Part shown: positions 24,794 through 32,505 of the stretch, piece after piece
How positions within the stretch are numbered: the stretch's first letter is position 1
Layout: each line of letters begins with the position of its first letter
Source: Patescibacteria group bacterium
GTDB taxonomy: Bacteria; Patescibacteriota; UBA1384; 2-12-FULL-50-11
NCBI GenBank assembly: GCA_022843855.1
Contig: JALHMV010000007.1
Span: 1 to 40,655 of the forward strand
Direction: 5' to 3'
DNA length: 40,655 bases
Translations under genes and position numbers: made by a program
The notes under the pieces: generated by a model
Told to the model about the DNA's origin: nothing
What the model saw: the letters and a program-made list of their open reading frames with translations, nothing else
Database searches by the model: none

Positions 24794-24866
24794 GCCACCT
24801 TAGCTCAGTCGGCAGAGCACATCTTTCGTAAAGATGGGGTCCGGGGTTCGAATCCCCGAGGTGGCT
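24794..24866 (+). tRNA. tRNA-Thr (CGT)
   Basis: A complete 73-nt cloverleaf: acceptor GCCACCT/AGGTGGC, anticodon stem CATCT/AGATG with loop TTCGTAA giving CGT, T arm CGGGG/CCCCG with TTCGAAT. The CCA is not encoded. TAAAAT 9 nt upstream is a likely -10. Confidence 0.95.
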
Positions 24867-24978
24867 CAGAAGAGACAGTGAGGGGAAAATACAGACGCGG
24901 TATATCCCCGAGGTGGCTCGATAGAGGCATCGAGGGGAAGAAACAGATCCGGTCTATCCCCGAGATAGCCGAGCTCGA
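24854..24978 (+). repeat. 52-nt tandem repeats beginning in the tRNA-Thr 3' end
   Basis: TCCCCGAGGTGGCTC at the tRNA 3' end (24853-24867) recurs identically at 24905-24919, and its first 8 nt recur at 24957-24964, an exact 52-nt period. Each of the first two units folds: CTCA/TGAG in unit 1 becomes CTCGAT/ATCGAG in unit 2, inside CCCC/GGGG, so the stem is kept despite base changes. Unit 3 is degenerate. Confidence 0.7.
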
Positions 24979-25066
24979 TTATTTCTGGGCGGCCGGCAAA
25001 GCTACGACGCTGTCAAACCGATGCCCGGATCGGAGCCTCTTAGGCTAGATATTTTGATGGAGAAAT

Positions 25067-25093
25067 AAAAAAACCCCGCGGTGCACCGCGGGG
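25067..25093 (-). terminator. Strong Rho-independent terminator
   Basis: A perfect 20-bp palindrome (CCCCGCGGTG/CACCGCGGGG) followed on the minus strand by seven T. It closes the transcription unit starting near 25313. Confidence 0.9.
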
Positions 25094-25313
25094 CCAGAAC
25101 TCTGTCGTCTCTTTGATCGGATGAGTCTATCTGACTCGCCCTTCCCCTACTGAGACGCCTTGGGGCGAGGCCGTGTGTGCTTACTTTGTATGTTCCCCCG
25201 AATTTTTTATTTTTTCGGTTTTTTGGGTGAGGGGGTGTTCAGCGACAACGCGGACACTCGTCATCGGAATCATCACGATCCCGATACGATCGACAGAGAT
25301 CGTGTAAGAATGC
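25067..25313 (-). ncRNA. Candidate small RNA or short-peptide transcript, about 245 nt
   Basis: A complete unit with consensus promoter (complement of 25320-25348) and strong terminator, lying after rplY. Structure includes CCGAA/TTCGG around an A-rich loop, CTCGCCC/GGGCGAG, and GAGTC-AGATA-GACTC. One short frame could encode about 27-31 aa (MTSVRVVAEHPLTQKTEK then IKNSGEHTK), without a good ribosome site. I could not match it to 6S, RNase P or SRP RNA. Confidence 0.55.
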
Positions 25314-25319
25314 CAAAAC

Positions 25320-25348
25320 ACTATAGCAGAATAGCACCGGGCAGTCAA
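25320..25348 (-). promoter_or_regulatory. Consensus promoter downstream of rplY
   Basis: On the minus strand: TTGACT (complement of 25343-25348), 17-nt spacer, TATAGT (complement of 25320-25325). The start is expected near 25313. Confidence 0.75.
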
Positions 25349-25413
25349 GGAGTTATAGATATATTTTTGGCGAACCGACCGGAGATGTGTTCGGGAGCGG
25401 GTACGGAAAAAAC

Positions 25414-26118
25414 TTAGGCAGCGGCGTCTTGATCAGCCGGCTTGTCACCTTCAGCCGATTCCTCGCCTTCAGCTGCTGGTTCGGCACCGAGCTCAGCGAC
25501 GGCGGCTTCCTCGGCGGCAGCGTCTTCAGTTAATTCCGCCTCAAGCTCTTCTTCGCTAATTGGTGCGGAGACGAGACAGACAACGTCTTCAGGGTCGTCC
25601 ATAATCTCGATGGTTTCAGGTACCGCGATGTCCTTAATCCGAATCGTGTCGTCGAACGTGGCCAGCACCGAGATATCAACCTCAACAGCCGGAATGAGGT
25701 CGCCAGGGAAACACTTAATGTTGAGTTCGTCCTTATTAGCAACAAAGTTACCTTCCATATCCTCAACCGCAGCAGAGGTACCGACAAAGTGGATTGGGAT
25801 AGCGGTTTCGATCTTTTCGGTCATTTTAACGGCGTAAAAGTCCACATGAATTGGGTCAGCCTTTAAGTAGTGTGCTTGAGGTTCGTGAATCAAAACCTTG
25901 ATTGGCTTCCTATCGTCAATCGCCAGATCAACAAGCGCACTGGTGCCGGCTTGGGCAAAAACGTGATTAAACTCTTTTAAGTCAACGGAGATCACCCCGT
26001 CTTCGACACCGTGTCCGTAGACGACGGCCGGAAGAACCGCGCGGTGGCGCAGTCTTTTAACTTTTTTGCCTTTCAGCTCGCGGCTGGTGGCGTGAAGAGT
26101 AATTGTTTTAGCAACCAT
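25414..26118 (-). CDS. rplY: Ribosomal protein bL25 (Ctc form)
   Basis: A 234-aa long-form L25/Ctc, which binds 5S rRNA in the large subunit. The N-terminal beta-barrel domain (RELKGKKVKRLR, LPAVVYGHG) and C-terminal TL5 domain (PIHFVGTSAAVEDMEG, PGDLIPAVEVDISVL) are present, followed by an Ala/Glu-rich acidic tail of about 45 residues. The ATG overlaps the upstream gene's stop by 1 nt (TAATG), so translation is coupled. Confidence 0.95.
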   Translation of the reverse strand: MVAKTITLHATSRELKGKKVKRLRHRAVLPAVVYGHGVEDGVISVDLKEFNHVFAQAGTSALVDLAIDDRKPIKVLIHEPQAHYLKADPIHVDFYAVKMTEKIETAIPIHFVGTSAAVEDMEGNFVANKDELNIKCFPGDLIPAVEVDISVLATFDDTIRIKDIAVPETIEIMDDPEDVVCLVSAPISEEELEAELTEDAAAEEAAVAELGAEPAAEGEESAEGDKPADQDAAA

Positions 26119-26405
26119 TATGAATTTAGAAATTTTTCAAACGAATCAGGTAACTGCTCGAGCGTTGCGCATGCGCGCTTGAGCTCTTTCTTTGTGATCG
26201 GACCGGCCTTAGCGACTTCTTTGAGATCGACAGGCACAAGTAGAATCACAGGGAAATGGCCCCGGTTACAGACGACAGAGAGCTCAACGCTGGCATTGTC
26301 TTCGAACGCTTTTAGTTGAATATCTCGCAGCGAAAACGTCCGACTGCAAATGGGGCAGCTGAGCTCTCGCTGTATTTCTGCAATCTCGTCTTGTAGGGAG
26401 CGCAT
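26118..26405 (-). CDS. Zinc-ribbon-like hypothetical protein, 95 aa
   Basis: A short protein with a likely metal site: SCPIC near residue 17 and VVCNRGHF near residue 46, plus a C-terminal helical part with ITKKELKRACATLEQLP. It could bind RNA or protein, but no family is recognised. It is the first gene of a two-gene unit with rplY, suggesting a translation-related role (inference). The promoter layout fixes the start. Confidence 0.7.
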   Translation of the reverse strand: MRSLQDEIAEIQRELSCPICSRTFSLRDIQLKAFEDNASVELSVVCNRGHFPVILLVPVDLKEVAKAGPITKKELKRACATLEQLPDSFEKFLNS

Positions 26406-26445
26406 ATCAATGGCAATAATACCCGTTTTGAACCAGTTCCGTCAA
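26403..26445 (-). promoter_or_regulatory. Leaderless promoter of the zinc-ribbon-rplY unit
   Basis: On the minus strand: TTGACG (complement of 26440-26445), 18-nt spacer, TATTAT (complement of 26416-26421), 10 nt, ATG. Confidence 0.75.
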
Positions 26446-27089
26446 CGGTTGGACGCGCTCCGACGCTTTGAGAGGCGCCACTTAGCGATTTCGGCGTGAT
26501 GGCCAGTCAGAAGAATGTCTGGTATTCCCTTACCTTTATAGATATTTGGTCGAGTGTACTGCGGATACTCGGTTAAATCAGTTTCAAATGTTTCTTCGGC
26601 GAGCGACGCAACGTTACCGAGTACGCCAGGAATAAGCCGGAGGATCGAGTCAATAATAACTAATGTCGGTAGCTCCCCGCCGCTTAAAACGTACGGCCCA
26701 ATTGAAACTTTTTGGTCGACGTACTCTTCAATGCGGGCGTCAAAACCTTCGTATCGGCCGCAGAGAAATACAAGGGCTTCTTTTTTACTAAACTCCTCAG
26801 CCATCTTCTGATCAAACTGATCCCCGTCTGGTGAGAGCATGACTCGGTGGGCCGTATGGCCGTGGTCAACCGCTTCGAGCGCAGCGTCGGCCACATCAAC
26901 ACGTAGAATCATGCCCGGCCCGCCGCCGTACGGTGTGTCGTCGACGTTGCCATGCTTATCAATCGCCCAGTGCCGCAACTGGTGAGCCTTGACTGACGCA
27001 TGGCCCTTTTCCTGAGCCCGATTTGGTATGGAATACGACAAGGCCTGGTCAATCATTTCTGGGAAAAGCGTTAGTACGTCTATTTTCAT
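26442..27089 (-). CDS. trmD: tRNA (guanine-N1)-methyltransferase
   Basis: Methylates G37 of tRNAs to prevent frameshifting. The 215-aa SPOUT enzyme begins MKIDVLTLFPEM and has the knot motifs DDTPYGGGPGM, LCGRYEGFDARIEEY, IGPYVLSGGELPTLV and the C-terminal YTRPNIYKGKGIPDILLTGHH. No Shine-Dalgarno or close -10 was seen before the ATG. It lies after the khpA terminator, so it has its own promoter or depends on read-through. RimM is not next to it, unlike in many bacteria. Confidence 0.96.
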   Translation of the reverse strand: MKIDVLTLFPEMIDQALSYSIPNRAQEKGHASVKAHQLRHWAIDKHGNVDDTPYGGGPGMILRVDVADAALEAVDHGHTAHRVMLSPDGDQFDQKMAEEFSKKEALVFLCGRYEGFDARIEEYVDQKVSIGPYVLSGGELPTLVIIDSILRLIPGVLGNVASLAEETFETDLTEYPQYTRPNIYKGKGIPDILLTGHHAEIAKWRLSKRRSASNR

Positions 27090-27170
27090 ATTTGGCCAGT
27101 GGGGCGTGTTGATAAAGAATAAGGGCGGGCTAACCAGTATGCGTTCATAGATTCATTATTTCACAGGTAT

Positions 27171-27202
27171 GAAAAAGCGACCACTGATGCGATCGCTTTT
27201 TC
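27171..27202. terminator. Terminator after khpA
   Basis: GAAAAAGCGA (27171-27180) pairs with TCGCTTTTTC (27193-27202), a perfect 10-bp stem with T-tract on both strands. Confidence 0.85.
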
Positions 27203-27210
27203 AACAATAC

Positions 27211-27552
27211 TCACAGAACGCTTGTCGCTTTTTCTTCGTTACTGGTTACCGGTCGATCTTCAGAGCTTGGGCTCGCATCGCTACCCATCACTACTTCGCC
27301 ACCGTCCGGTTCAACAATCTTCAGGTTAATACGCGCGTTTTGTTTCGATCCGAACACACGCAAGAGAGAACGGATGGATTTTGCCGTACGGCCGTCACGA
27401 CCGATGACCTTACCCATATCGTTTCGGTTGAGCGTGAGCTGAATCAACACACCCATTTCATCGACCGTTCGACTCGTGACGACTTCGTCAGGATTCTCGA
27501 CCAACGGCTTCACGATGCTTTCAACGTATTCTTGATCTGTAATTTCTGCCAT
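27211..27552 (-). CDS. khpA: KH-domain RNA-binding protein
   Basis: A 113-aa protein of the KhpA/YlqC family. The single KH domain shows the GxxG motif in KVIGRDGRTAKSIRSLL and is followed by a Ser/Glu-rich tail. KhpA binds many RNAs, usually with KhpB, and affects cell size and sRNA biology in Gram-positives; the partner is not in this window. A ribosome site (AAAGGA) precedes the ATG, with a 5' leader of about 60 nt from its own promoter. The rpsP-khpA-trmD neighbourhood is conserved in many bacteria but is broken here by the Clp-like genes. Confidence 0.9.
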   Translation of the reverse strand: MAEITDQEYVESIVKPLVENPDEVVTSRTVDEMGVLIQLTLNRNDMGKVIGRDGRTAKSIRSLLRVFGSKQNARINLKIVEPDGGEVVMGSDASPSSEDRPVTSNEEKATSVL

Positions 27553-27618
27553 GAGGTCCTTTCTGTTGAGGATTTCAGAGACTATAGGCTCGACCTGCTC
27601 GTCCTACGCTTAGTCAAA

Positions 27619-27647
27619 TTTGTAACCGAACCGCTCTCACTTGTCAA
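27619..27647 (-). promoter_or_regulatory. khpA promoter
   Basis: TTGACA (complement of 27642-27647), 17 nt, TACAAA (complement of 27619-27624). The -35 overlaps the stop codon of the Clp-like ATPase gene. Confidence 0.75.
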
Positions 27648-30043
27648 AGCGAATCGATCACCAGCGTACTGCCCGGAGCGGGTTTTTCGGCGATTATTTG
27701 TCGGGCGATAGCGGTTTCGAGATCGTTTTTCATCACCCGTTGGAGCGCCCGAGCGCCGAAGACCGGATCGTATCCGCGCTTAGCTAACTCGTTGACAACC
27801 TTTTGACTCAGGGAAAGCTCGATGCCCTTTTGCTCTCGGACGAGTTGCTGCAGAGCGACAACCTGAAGCGCCACAACTTGCTGGATCTCAGCAAGGGTTA
27901 GCGGTAGGTAGACCACAACACCATCGAATCGGTTCAGATACTCCGGCGGGAAGGTTCGCTCAGTGATCAGCCGGTCAATAAGCTGCTTCTCTAGCGCGGC
28001 TGCGCTTACCTTTTTTTCCACCTGTTCTTTAATGTAATCAGACCCCGCGTTACTGGTGGCTATTACGATCGAATTAGTGAAGTCCAGAACCTTCCCGAAA
28101 TTTGTCGTCAAACGACCCTCGTCCAACAGCTGCAGCATCAAATTACGTACAACCGAATTCGCCTTTTCTATCTCGTCAAAGAGCACGACGGCCGACGGGT
28201 GCTGCTGGATAGCAACAGTCAGCGCGCCTGGCTGCGTTGTCGGGTGGGTACCGAGTAATTTTTCCAACCCATCTTCGGTTGCGTATTCGCTCATGTCGAG
28301 CCGTATCATCTGGTCCTCGGAACCAAAATATATGTGAGCCAACGCCTTGGCGGTCTCGGTCTTACCGACTCCTGTTGGCCCCAGAAAGAGAAAAGTGCCA
28401 ATCGGTTTTGAACCTTTTGACAGCCCTGCCCGCGCTCGAAGCAACGCATCACTCAACAGCTTAATGGCCCGATTCTGACCAATAACCCGCTGGTGAAGCT
28501 CTGCTTCTAGGTTAAGTAGCGCTTCCTGTTCGTTTTCGTCAACTCGGATCCTCACTTGTGCACGCTCTTCAACAACCGTTGCCATTTCACCAGCAGCGAT
28601 GACTCGATTTCCAGCCGTAGCTTTTGCGGCCGCTTCTTCGATTAGACGCATTTCACGAGTGGGTGACGCTTCGTCTTTGATATATCGATCCGCCAGCTCG
28701 ATGGCGTGAGTCAGGGCATCGATCAAAAAGAAAACCTGGTAGCGCGCCTCGACGCTCCAGGCCTTGATGAGAAGGATTTGTAACAGGTCGTTACCAACCG
28801 GCGCCGCAACGCGAACCACCCCAAACTTCTCCGAAACGGCCGGTTGTGAACGAACAAACGTCACGTGATCTACCGAACTAATAGAACCAACGATATGAAC
28901 CCGCGGATCACCCAGATATTGGGCAAGAAGGTTGCCCGCCGCAGCGCTACCCGCCCCTTCGTTACTGAGAAGTAACTCGATACGAGGGATGAAGAGAATA
29001 ACATTGCCGGCGCCGACGATATCGGCAAAGAGCGCTTGAAACATCGGCCCGAGCTTTTCAGGGCTGGGCGCCGCCGAAAGAACTGCCGTCACGTCCAGAA
29101 CACGAACCTGCATACCATCAAATGGCGTCTCGGTTTTGTGGAGCGCAACTCGACTCGCCAGCTCGTACAAAACTTCACTTCGTCCCACTCCTGGATCACC
29201 AACTAGTAGGACGTTTTGACCGTTTTGCTTCCGAAGCTCGACCAACAACGATTCGACAGCTTCATTACGACCGATTAACGGCGCGACCGAAGCGCGACCG
29301 GCCGCCCACGCGGAATCGAGAACGTATGTGAAACGGTCGAGCAAGACTGTGTAGCTAGTCGACCACAGCTTGGCGAACCCGCCATCGTTGCGAGTCCAAG
29401 CCGTCCAAAAGCGCAACTTTTTTGCCGCCCGGTATCGAGCGCCGTAGAAATTGAGCGTTGCCTCAATGCTCTCGATTGGAATATGTGACCGCTGCCAATA
29501 GTTAGTAATTGTCGGGTCGGCAAGCGCTACCGCCACAACTTCAAATACGTCAATCTGGGTCGAGCGGTGTGCGCGCTCGCAAATCGCCGCGACCAATCCT
29601 TCTGCCCCGTTGTCTGGAGAGGGGTACAGCGCCTTCAGAGTTTGTTGCGGTAAGCGCAATCGAAAGAGAAGACCTTCAACCGCCGGATTTTTTATCAACT
29701 CCAACCAGAGAGCGTAACGATTTCCAGACTTCTTGTAAGCAAGCAACGCCCGAACACTTTCGTGATCAAATCGATCAAGTGGTTGCGAACCGCCCCGACC
29801 ACCTTCGGCAGTGATACCGATGATATAGACATGAAATGAGCAGATGGCGAGCGCGGGCCCAAGAAGAATCAGCGCGTAGCCTTGCAGCGTCGAAGGGAAA
29901 AAGTCAGTAACCGCTGATGCAGCAAGAACGATCAGTGAGATCAGCAGCGTTACAAGCGCGAAAAGTCGTATCGCCGCAAAAACGAGGCCGCGATAGATGA
30001 GCAGAAATTGTACCTCCTCGGTTCGTTGGCCGCCCCACTTCAT
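27644..30043 (-). CDS. Membrane-anchored ClpB/ClpC-like ATPase with an inactive first AAA+ domain
   Basis: A 799-aa protein. Residues 12-45 and 55-78 form two membrane helices, replacing the usual Clp N-domain. AAA-1 (about 255-420) is degenerate: Walker A is GDPGVGRSE (282-290), with Arg for Lys, and the Walker B segment is ILFIPRIELL, without the Asp-Glu pair. AAA-2 is intact: GPTGVGKT (555-562), VVLFDEIEKA (about 619), TSNAGS sensor and NRFD arginine finger region, then the C-terminal D2-small domain. There is no V/I-G-F/L loop for ClpP between the sensor and the arginine finger, so it probably does not feed ClpP. It overlaps its membrane-protein partner by 4 nt. A membrane-protein unfoldase role is an inference. 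Confidence 0.85.
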   Translation of the reverse strand: MKWGGQRTEEVQFLLIYRGLVFAAIRLFALVTLLISLIVLAASAVTDFFPSTLQGYALILLGPALAICSFHVYIIGITAEGGRGGSQPLDRFDHESVRALLAYKKSGNRYALWLELIKNPAVEGLLFRLRLPQQTLKALYPSPDNGAEGLVAAICERAHRSTQIDVFEVVAVALADPTITNYWQRSHIPIESIEATLNFYGARYRAAKKLRFWTAWTRNDGGFAKLWSTSYTVLLDRFTYVLDSAWAAGRASVAPLIGRNEAVESLLVELRKQNGQNVLLVGDPGVGRSEVLYELASRVALHKTETPFDGMQVRVLDVTAVLSAAPSPEKLGPMFQALFADIVGAGNVILFIPRIELLLSNEGAGSAAAGNLLAQYLGDPRVHIVGSISSVDHVTFVRSQPAVSEKFGVVRVAAPVGNDLLQILLIKAWSVEARYQVFFLIDALTHAIELADRYIKDEASPTREMRLIEEAAAKATAGNRVIAAGEMATVVEERAQVRIRVDENEQEALLNLEAELHQRVIGQNRAIKLLSDALLRARAGLSKGSKPIGTFLFLGPTGVGKTETAKALAHIYFGSEDQMIRLDMSEYATEDGLEKLLGTHPTTQPGALTVAIQQHPSAVVLFDEIEKANSVVRNLMLQLLDEGRLTTNFGKVLDFTNSIVIATSNAGSDYIKEQVEKKVSAAALEKQLIDRLITERTFPPEYLNRFDGVVVYLPLTLAEIQQVVALQVVALQQLVREQKGIELSLSQKVVNELAKRGYDPVFGARALQRVMKNDLETAIARQIIAEKPAPGSTLVIDSL

Positions 30044-30429
30044 ACGAATAACCTCGTTACACCGATCAGCGGCAATACGAGTGCCAATAACGGCGTCGCA
30101 ATCCAGATGAGCAAAATAACGGCCGAGAGAAGAATGAGGAGAACCAGGACGAACAACGCTGCTAGAATCACGAGAGACCTGACCAAAAAACCCACAATCC
30201 GACTGGCGAGATTAAGCTGCCACACCTTGAGCTGATCGGCTAATGAGAGGTTGTGGGCTCGGATGACGTCATTCTTCCACGGATCAAACAACGTCTTACC
30301 GAGTTGACTTACGGAAAAAAGGTAAACTATGCGAGTCATGGCCGCCATTGCAGCAGCGTATGCCTCTGTTAGTCCGGTTCCGTACCACCAGACGAAATAG
30401 CCACTAATCATTCCCCTCCATCTCTTCAT
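30040..30429 (-). CDS. Membrane protein partner of the Clp-like ATPase
   Basis: A 129-aa protein with a first hydrophobic segment near 10-40, an amphipathic middle (FDPWKNDVIRAHNLSLADQLKVW) and two strong C-terminal helices (RSLVILAALFVLVLLILLSA and LIWIATPLLALVLPLIG). I know no function. The 4-nt overlap with the ATPase implies a fixed ratio or a complex. An internal ATG at 30411 has GGAGG right upstream and may be the true start; TATACT lies just before the first ATG. Confidence 0.75.
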   Translation of the reverse strand: MKRWRGMISGYFVWWYGTGLTEAYAAAMAAMTRIVYLFSVSQLGKTLFDPWKNDVIRAHNLSLADQLKVWQLNLASRIVGFLVRSLVILAALFVLVLLILLSAVILLIWIATPLLALVLPLIGVTRLFV

Positions 30430-30449
30430 CAGTATACCTGAGCGCGACA

Positions 30450-30469
30450 GAACCCGCAGAGGCGGGTTC
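30450..30469 (-). terminator. Hairpin between small membrane genes
   Basis: GAACCCGC-AGAG-GCGGGTTC, a perfect 8-bp stem and 4-nt loop, located 9 nt after the stop at 30479. No T-run, so termination may be partial. Confidence 0.5.
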
Positions 30470-30478
30470 GATCAGTAG

Positions 30479-30676
30479 CTAATCGCCGTTACGAGCGGCC
30501 TGGTCCGCCAGAATAAGGACGCATAGCGAGAAGACAAAGCACGAAACCGCCCACGAAAACCATCCGTCACACCGGTAGTTGTAGTCTCGGGACAACTTCC
30601 AGCCCCGCCATCCCAGCAGGATCGAAACGACGATTGATATGAAGAAAAGGACAAAGAGCTTCGCTGAAGTACCCAC
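30479..30676 (-). CDS. Small two-helix membrane protein, 65 aa
   Basis: A GTG start with an excellent AAGGAGGT site 7 nt upstream. Two hydrophobic helices (LFVLFFISIVVSILLGW and WFSWAVSCFVFSLCVLILA) flank a basic/aromatic loop WKLSRDYNYRCDG. No family is recognised. It sits 35 nt after rpsP, likely in the def-fmt-rpsP operon. Confidence 0.65.
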   Translation of the reverse strand: MGTSAKLFVLFFISIVVSILLGWRGWKLSRDYNYRCDGWFSWAVSCFVFSLCVLILADQAARNGD

Positions 30677-30711
30677 GCAATCAACCTCCTTGAGCGGTAG
30701 TGTAAAGAAAG

Positions 30712-31113
30712 TTAGTTCGCTTCGCCAGCGGGAGCGTCGGTCGGCTCTTCGGTAGCTGGTTCCACGGTCGACGCTTCGGGCGCTTCTTCGGTAGCGGGCT
30801 CGGCCGGCGCAGCGGCTGCCGGCTTTTCAGTTTTTTCGTTCTTTGGCTTACGATTACGTTTTTCAAAAACGATCGAAGCGTGCTTCACCTTTTCCTTAAG
30901 AAGGAGGCGAGCAACCGTATTGGAAGGCTTCGCGCCCTTCGACAGCCAGAGCTTTATCTCTTCGATCTTGAGGCCGATCGACTTAGAATGCGGATTATAA
31001 AAACCAAGGTCGGCAGTGAACTTGCCGTTGACAGGATACGAGTGTTCGGCAAGAACGACCCGATAGGTCGGCTTGTTCTTCTTTCCAACTCGGCGTAATC
31101 GAATAACTAACAT
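30712..31113 (-). CDS. rpsP: Ribosomal protein bS16 with an extended tail
   Basis: A small-subunit ribosomal protein. The core begins MLVIRLRRVGKKNKPTYRVV and includes LGFYNPHS and the helix KIEEIKLWLSKGAKPSNTV. After about residue 85 there is a 45-residue Ala/Pro/Glu/Thr-rich tail, longer than usual. The ATG directly follows the TAG stop of def-fmt. Confidence 0.96.
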   Translation of the reverse strand: MLVIRLRRVGKKNKPTYRVVLAEHSYPVNGKFTADLGFYNPHSKSIGLKIEEIKLWLSKGAKPSNTVARLLLKEKVKHASIVFEKRNRKPKNEKTEKPAAAAPAEPATEEAPEASTVEPATEEPTDAPAGEAN

Positions 31114-32469
31114 CTAGGCAATTTTAGCGTACCAGTCGGTTTTCTTCAAGGCGCTCTGATAGCCCCGAACGAAGTCGGGCCATGCGGTAGGTGTCTTACC
31201 TTCAAGCTGAACGTTAAGCAACTCCACCCTATCGCCCTTCATTTGGGAAGCGAGGATCTTAAGACGCTTTCCTTCAAGGTAGGTAAACGCGCCCGGCCAC
31301 GGCTGCAGCGCACGGATCTGTCGATCAACCAGGTGGGGCGGCTGCGTCCAATCAATTTGGGCCATTTCTTTCGAGAGCTTCGTAGTTGTCGTCACCTTCG
31401 CTTCGTCCTGAGCTTCAAGGTTGGCCTGACCGGCAAGGTACGGAGGAAGCGCCCGGAGAAGTAGTGCGGCGCCACGCTTGGCCAGCTTTTCCCTGAGCGT
31501 CACGCTAGTGTCATGCGCCGTGATCGGCGCGGTTTCTTGGAGAACGATCCGTCCCGCATCCACGGCCGCTGCCATCGTCATTATCGTTACGCCCGTCTCT
31601 TCTTCACCGGATAGAATGGCGGATTGGATCGGGGTGGCACCGCGGTACTTTGGTAAGAGCGATGGATGTACGTTGAGCGAGCCGTAGAGCGGCACCGCCA
31701 GGGCTTCGGCAGGCAAAATCTTGCCGTACGATGCAAGGACAACCAAATCCGGTTCGAGCTGCTCGAGAAGGGCCGTAATCTCGCTTTTTGTTTCAGGCTG
31801 AAAAACCGCAACACCACGTTTAATTGCCGCTTGCTTCATGATCGGGCTTTGGAGCTTTTGGCCGCGACCGGCGGGTTTGTCAGTTTCCACAACCGCCGCG
31901 AGAACATGGAGTCCAGCATCGACAAGAGCGGTGAAGACAGGGAGGGAGAAACTGTCGGAACCGAAGAAGACGATCCGCGCGTACGAATAGTCAGTAAGCT
32001 TTCCGAGGTTTTTAGCCCGATCAGTAAATAAAACACCGTCGAGATGGTCGATCTCATGCTGCAGAATGCGAGCAACAATGCCCTTCGCTTTGATCGTGAC
32101 TGGTTTCCCATCAAGATCGTTCGCCTCGACTACTACGCCTGAGCTTCTTTCAACAGGAAGCTCGAGGCCAGGAAGCGACAGGCAGCCTTCGGGCATCGTA
32201 TCCTTTTCTTGACTAAACTTGGCTACTCGAGGATTGGCTAAATACATGAAAGGAATCCTCGGTAATTCATCGTCCGGTCCGGTCGGTTCGTAGCCGTAGA
32301 CGATTAAGCGTTCGTCGTTACCCACTTGGGGCGCCGCTAGACCAAGACCGCTATGAGCTTTCATGACCGGCACCATCGCTTCGGCCCGCTTTTTGAGCGC
32401 AGCGTCAAAAACCTCAACAGGACGAGCTTTTTGGCGAAGAACCGGATCGTAAATATAACGGAGCTCCAT
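31114..32469 (-). CDS. Peptide deformylase-methionyl-tRNA formyltransferase fusion
   Basis: A single 451-aa frame carrying two enzymes of N-formyl-methionine metabolism. Residues 1-160 are peptide deformylase: GLAAPQVG (43-50), EGCLSLPG (94-101) and QHEIDH (137-142), which together hold the metal and catalytic Glu. From about 165 comes methionyl-tRNA formyltransferase: IVFFGSDSF, LNVHPSLLPKYRGATPIQ with Asn266 and His268, and VDAGRIV with catalytic Asp304, then the C-terminal OB-like domain. All key residues of both halves are present. The junction (NLGKLTDYSYARIVFF) has no long linker. Elsewhere def and fmt are usually neighbours, so fusion is plausible. First gene of the operon with rpsP. 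Confidence 0.95.
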   Translation of the reverse strand: MELRYIYDPVLRQKARPVEVFDAALKKRAEAMVPVMKAHSGLGLAAPQVGNDERLIVYGYEPTGPDDELPRIPFMYLANPRVAKFSQEKDTMPEGCLSLPGLELPVERSSGVVVEANDLDGKPVTIKAKGIVARILQHEIDHLDGVLFTDRAKNLGKLTDYSYARIVFFGSDSFSLPVFTALVDAGLHVLAAVVETDKPAGRGQKLQSPIMKQAAIKRGVAVFQPETKSEITALLEQLEPDLVVLASYGKILPAEALAVPLYGSLNVHPSLLPKYRGATPIQSAILSGEEETGVTIMTMAAAVDAGRIVLQETAPITAHDTSVTLREKLAKRGAALLLRALPPYLAGQANLEAQDEAKVTTTTKLSKEMAQIDWTQPPHLVDRQIRALQPWPGAFTYLEGKRLKILASQMKGDRVELLNVQLEGKTPTAWPDFVRGYQSALKKTDWYAKIA

Positions 32470-32505
32470 CGTAGCTATTGTACGCTAACAGGTTTGGAAT
32501 GTCAC
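32467..32505 (-). promoter_or_regulatory. Leaderless promoter of def-fmt
   Basis: On the minus strand: GTGACA (complement of 32500-32505), 17 nt, TACAAT (complement of 32477-32482), 7 nt, ATG. The expected start site is the A of the ATG itself. The -35 overlaps the priA stop. Confidence 0.75.

Noticed and set aside
24854-24978. CRISPR array
   Set aside because: Only two to three units with no separable repeat and spacer, and the repeat starts inside a tRNA gene.
25414-25837. Ser/Ala-rich plus-strand frames opposite rplY
   Set aside because: They are shadows of the Ala/Glu-rich rplY tail.
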